A stretch of DNA of 8,306 nucleotides, taken from NCBI GenBank assembly GCA_035294855.1, contig DATGKD010000160.1, positions 1 through 8,306 on the forward strand. The letters are read 5' to 3'. Under the pieces are notes generated by a model that saw nothing but the letters and a program-made list of their open reading frames with translations, made no database searches and was not told the origin of the DNA. Shown piece by piece: positions 6,386 through 8,306 of this stretch (position 1 is its first letter; every line of letters starts with the position of its first letter). Source of the stretch: DATGKD01 sp035294855 (lineage in GTDB: Bacteria > Actinomycetota > Acidimicrobiia > Acidimicrobiales > UBA8190). Position numbers and translations under genes: made by a program.

Positions 6386-7781
6386 GACCCGCTCCCCCGC
6401 GGGCGTCGCTGCCCTCTCTGTCGCCGGCCACCTCGGCCACCTCGGCCGGAAGCCGGCCCGCCAGGTGCCGGGCCACGACGCCGTCGACCCAACTCCCCGC
6501 GCCGGGGAAGGGGGCGCGGCGCGCCAGGTCGGAGAAGAACCCGAGCACGACGAGGCGCTCGGCCACGGCGGGCTCGATCCCCCGCGTCTCCAGGTAGTAG
6601 CGCTGCTCCTCGTCGATCGGGCCGACGGTCGAGGCGTGGGAGCAACGGACGTCGTTTTCGTCGATGTCGAGATTCGGAACCGAGTCGGCGTGGGCGCCCT
6701 CCGACAGGACGAGGTTGTGGTTGGTCTGGAACGCGTCCGAGCCACGGGCGCCCTTGCGGATCCGGATGAGACCGCTGTACACCGAGCGCGCCGTGTCGGC
6801 GACGGCGCCCTTGAACAGCAATTCGCTCTCGGTGTGCGGGGCGTGATGGTCCTGAAGGGTGCGGAAGTCGTGGACCTGGCTGGAGGTGCCCAGGTAGGCG
6901 GCGAGCAGCTGCGTGCGACCGGACTGGCCGACGAGGTCGGAGTCGGTGCGCACCCGCGCGTACGCGCCGCCGAGCCCGGCGGTGAACGAACGCAGGCTGG
7001 CGTCCCGACCCACCCGGCTCGCCTGCAGGCCGATCGACGTGGCGCCCGGTCCGAGCACCTGAAGGCTGGCGTAGCGGAGATGGGCGTTGTCGGCCACGGC
7101 GAGCTCGGTCACCGGGACGACGAGCGCAGGGTCGACGTCGGCGCCGACGACGAGCTCGATCACGCCCGCTTCAGCCGACGCACCGAGCTGGACGAGGGTG
7201 TGGGGGAAGCAGGCGACGGCAGGCGACGTTCTGACTTCGGTGTCCACGACGTGGACGACCACGACCGGGCCGGCCAGGACGGCCTTGTCGGCCACGGCCA
7301 CCCGGACCACGTCCGCCAGGAACGCGTCGTGCAGCTCACCGAATGCGTCGCGCGCGGGTGCCAGCTCGCCCAGGATCTCGGTCGTGGGGCGCGCGCCGGG
7401 AAGCTCCGCGCTGTCTCGGACCGACGCGCGGGCGCTCGTCACCGACACCGCACCTTCGGTTGATTCGTCTGCTGTCTCGATGGAGGCCACGACGCCGTTG
7501 CGTGTCACGACGAGCACGCCACGCTCGCCGAGGGCATCGGCCAGGGTCCGGGCCCGCGCGAGCACGGCTTCGGCGGGGCCTGCGTGCCGGGTTGGAGGCG
7601 GATGGTCGACCGGGGCGAAGGCACCGAGGTCGAAGTCGTCGATGCCGCTGTAGCGCCAGATCTCCTCGGCCTCGGTCGGAAACGACTCGCCTTCCAATCG
7701 TTCCCAGGCGGCGGCTCGACGGCGGACCAGCCAGTCCGGCCCGTCCAGGGCGGCCGACGCCTCAGCAGTGAAAGCGCTCAC
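6378..7781 (-). CDS. sufD: SufD, Fe-S cluster assembly scaffold protein
   Basis: This is a 467-residue SufB/SufD-family protein. The N-terminal helical part has the SufD hallmark PTEAEEIWRYSGI (35-47), a poorly conserved linker follows, and the C-terminal beta-helix core contains DHHAPHTESELLFKG (321-335), SDAFQTNHNLVLS (348-360), PNLDIDENDVRCSHASTVG (369-387) and LETRGI (397-402). Cys380 and His382 match the Cys/His pair that SufD contributes at its interface with SufB. It should pair with SufB and SufC in the cytosolic SufBC2D scaffold. It is somewhat longer than many SufD proteins, with a variable middle and a Gly/Asp-rich end (about 452-467) where it overlaps the Rieske gene. The start is GTG at 7781-7779 with only a weak purine-rich sequence upstream. 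It is the first gene of its cluster, because the next gene diverges. It is not SufB: the N-terminal motif and the CSH pattern are SufD-type. Confidence 0.93.
   Translation of the reverse strand: MSAFTAEASAALDGPDWLVRRRAAAWERLEGESFPTEAEEIWRYSGIDDFDLGAFAPVDHPPPTRHAGPAEAVLARARTLADALGERGVLVVTRNGVVASIETADESTEGAVSVTSARASVRDSAELPGARPTTEILGELAPARDAFGELHDAFLADVVRVAVADKAVLAGPVVVVHVVDTEVRTSPAVACFPHTLVQLGASAEAGVIELVVGADVDPALVVPVTELAVADNAHLRYASLQVLGPGATSIGLQASRVGRDASLRSFTAGLGGAYARVRTDSDLVGQSGRTQLLAAYLGTSSQVHDFRTLQDHHAPHTESELLFKGAVADTARSVYSGLIRIRKGARGSDAFQTNHNLVLSEGAHADSVPNLDIDENDVRCSHASTVGPIDEEQRYYLETRGIEPAVAERLVVLGFFSDLARRAPFPGAGSWVDGVVARHLAGRLPAEVAEVAGDREGSDARGGAGRG
6392..6398 (-). promoter_or_regulatory. 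Shine-Dalgarno of the Rieske gene
   Basis: The minus strand reads GGGGGAG six bases before the GTG at 6385. It lies inside sufD and supports this start over longer in-frame options. Confidence 0.6.
6425..6447 (-). repeat. Short 9-bp tandem repeat in the sufD 3' end
   Basis: CGGCCACCT occurs twice with a partial third copy (CGGCC). It encodes AEVAEVAG near the SufD C-terminus. It keeps the reading frame and has no evident function. Confidence 0.6.
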
Positions 7782-7828
7782 TGCTTCGCCGGGGACCGGC
7801 GCGGCAGCCGGGCCGTAGTGTCTCGGCC
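7782..7828. promoter_or_regulatory. 47-bp divergent promoter region between sufD and the crotonase gene
   Basis: On the plus strand TAGTGT (7816-7821) lies exactly seven bases before the ATG at 7829. This is the leaderless -10 arrangement, and no Shine-Dalgarno is visible. Eighteen bases further upstream, GGGACC (7792-7797) shares the GAC core of a -35 box. For sufD on the other strand I see no clear -10 in these 47 bp. Its promoter may extend into the start of the crotonase gene, or the box may be divergent from the consensus. Confidence 0.45.
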
Positions 7829-8306
7829 ATGACCACGTCGCAGGGATTCACATCCGAGGTCCTGACGATCGAGCGCGACGGCCCCGTCGCCACGCTGTGG
7901 CTCGACCGGCCCGAGGCCCGCAACGCCATGGGCCCGCCGTTCTGGGACGACCTCCCGATCGCCATGGCCGAACTGTCCGACGAGCGCGCCGTGCGCTGCG
8001 TCGTCGTGGCCGCCAAGGGCCCGCACTTCAGCGTCGGCCTGGACCTGAAGGCGATGGCGGGTCTGTTGGCGGGAGGTGGCGACCCGGCGGACGGTGCGGC
8101 GTCCGCAGCCGGCGACGGGCGAAAGCCTGCGTCCGCAGGAGCGCGCGCCTTCGCGACACGGCCCGGCATCCTCCGCCTCCAGCAGGCCATCACCGCGGTG
8201 GCCGAGTGCCCCAAGCCGGTCGTCGCGGCTGTGCACGGCTACTGCATCGGCGGTGGCGTGGACCTGATCTCGGCGTGTGACGTCCGCCTGGCGAGCGAGG
8301 ACGCCA
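7829..8306 (+). CDS. Crotonase-superfamily acyl-CoA enzyme, dienoyl-CoA isomerase (ECH1)-like; 3' end beyond the window
   Basis: The first 159 codons are present. A crotonase fold is shown by LTIERDGPVATLWLDRPEAR (12-31), the oxyanion-hole strand FSVGLDLKAM (67-76), and KPVVAAVHGYCIGGG (129-143). The following VDLISACDVR (144-153) closely matches delta(3,5)-delta(2,4)-dienoyl-CoA isomerase (ECH1), where the Asp (here Asp145) is catalytic; classic enoyl-CoA hydratases have Glu in this region. The likely role is isomerising dienoyl-CoA during beta-oxidation of unsaturated fatty acids, but related actinobacterial crotonases are often of unknown substrate. A Gly/Ala-rich insertion (about 82-108) lies between the two oxyanion strands. 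The start is ATG, seven bases after a TAGTGT -10 box and without a Shine-Dalgarno, so it is probably leaderless. The second half, including the remaining catalytic residues, is not visible. Confidence 0.9.
   Translation, partial: MTTSQGFTSEVLTIERDGPVATLWLDRPEARNAMGPPFWDDLPIAMAELSDERAVRCVVVAAKGPHFSVGLDLKAMAGLLAGGGDPADGAASAAGDGRKPASAGARAFATRPGILRLQQAITAVAECPKPVVAAVHGYCIGGGVDLISACDVRLASEDA

Noticed and set aside
5283..7463. Plus-strand frames antisense to sufC and sufD (277 and 375 codons)
   Set aside because: They are antisense shadows; the minus-strand frames carry complete family motifs.
1..8306. tRNA, rRNA, CRISPR, insertion sequence, phage or toxin-antitoxin features
   Set aside because: I saw no cloverleaf, no regularly spaced repeats, no transposase or integrase motifs and no small paired toxin-like genes. 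The repeats present are short and inside genes.

Overview
The window is high-GC and densely coded, with strong G/C bias at third codon positions. It looks like an actinobacterial chromosome. The evidence for that is a SUF cluster with a Rieske ferredoxin between sufD and sufC, a LytR-CpsA-Psr cell-wall ligase, GTG starts, and promoters of the TAnnnT-N7-ATG (leaderless) type. An Acidimicrobiia-like or other less-studied actinobacterial lineage is possible, but that is only an inference from the general look of the proteins. There are no rRNA or tRNA genes, insertion sequences or CRISPR arrays.

Layout, left to right. (1) At 1-1498, minus strand, the frame is open for 499 codons and encodes a multi-pass membrane protein resembling GT-C glycosyltransferases. 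It runs off the left edge and is clearly lower in GC than the rest. (2) At 1499-1867 is a gene-poor stretch. (3) At 1868-3202, minus strand, is an LCP-family phosphotransferase that appears to have its own leaderless promoter. (4) At 3296-5271, minus strand, a luciferase-like flavin monooxygenase and an alpha/beta hydrolase are joined by an ATGA start/stop overlap. (5) At 5307-7781, minus strand, are sufD, a Rieske ferredoxin and sufC, joined by 8-bp and 4-bp overlaps. (6) From 7829 to the right edge, plus strand, is the first half of a crotonase-superfamily gene closest to dienoyl-CoA isomerase (ECH1). It diverges from sufD across 47 bp.

How they may work together. sufD, the Rieske gene and sufC form one translationally coupled Fe-S assembly unit. 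sufB, sufS and sufU are not in the window. The monooxygenase starts 35 bp after sufC behind a near-perfect Shine-Dalgarno, so the transcript probably continues into the monooxygenase/hydrolase pair. That pair could oxidise a substrate and then hydrolyse the product, for example by Baeyer-Villiger ester formation and ester cleavage; this is a hypothesis. The LCP protein and the GT-C-like protein both suggest cell-envelope glycopolymer work, but their adjacency may be accidental.

I found no clearly new multi-gene system. The most interesting items are the oxidase/hydrolase pair attached to a split SUF cluster, the low-GC membrane glycosyltransferase-like gene, and two start sites with the same leaderless promoter geometry.
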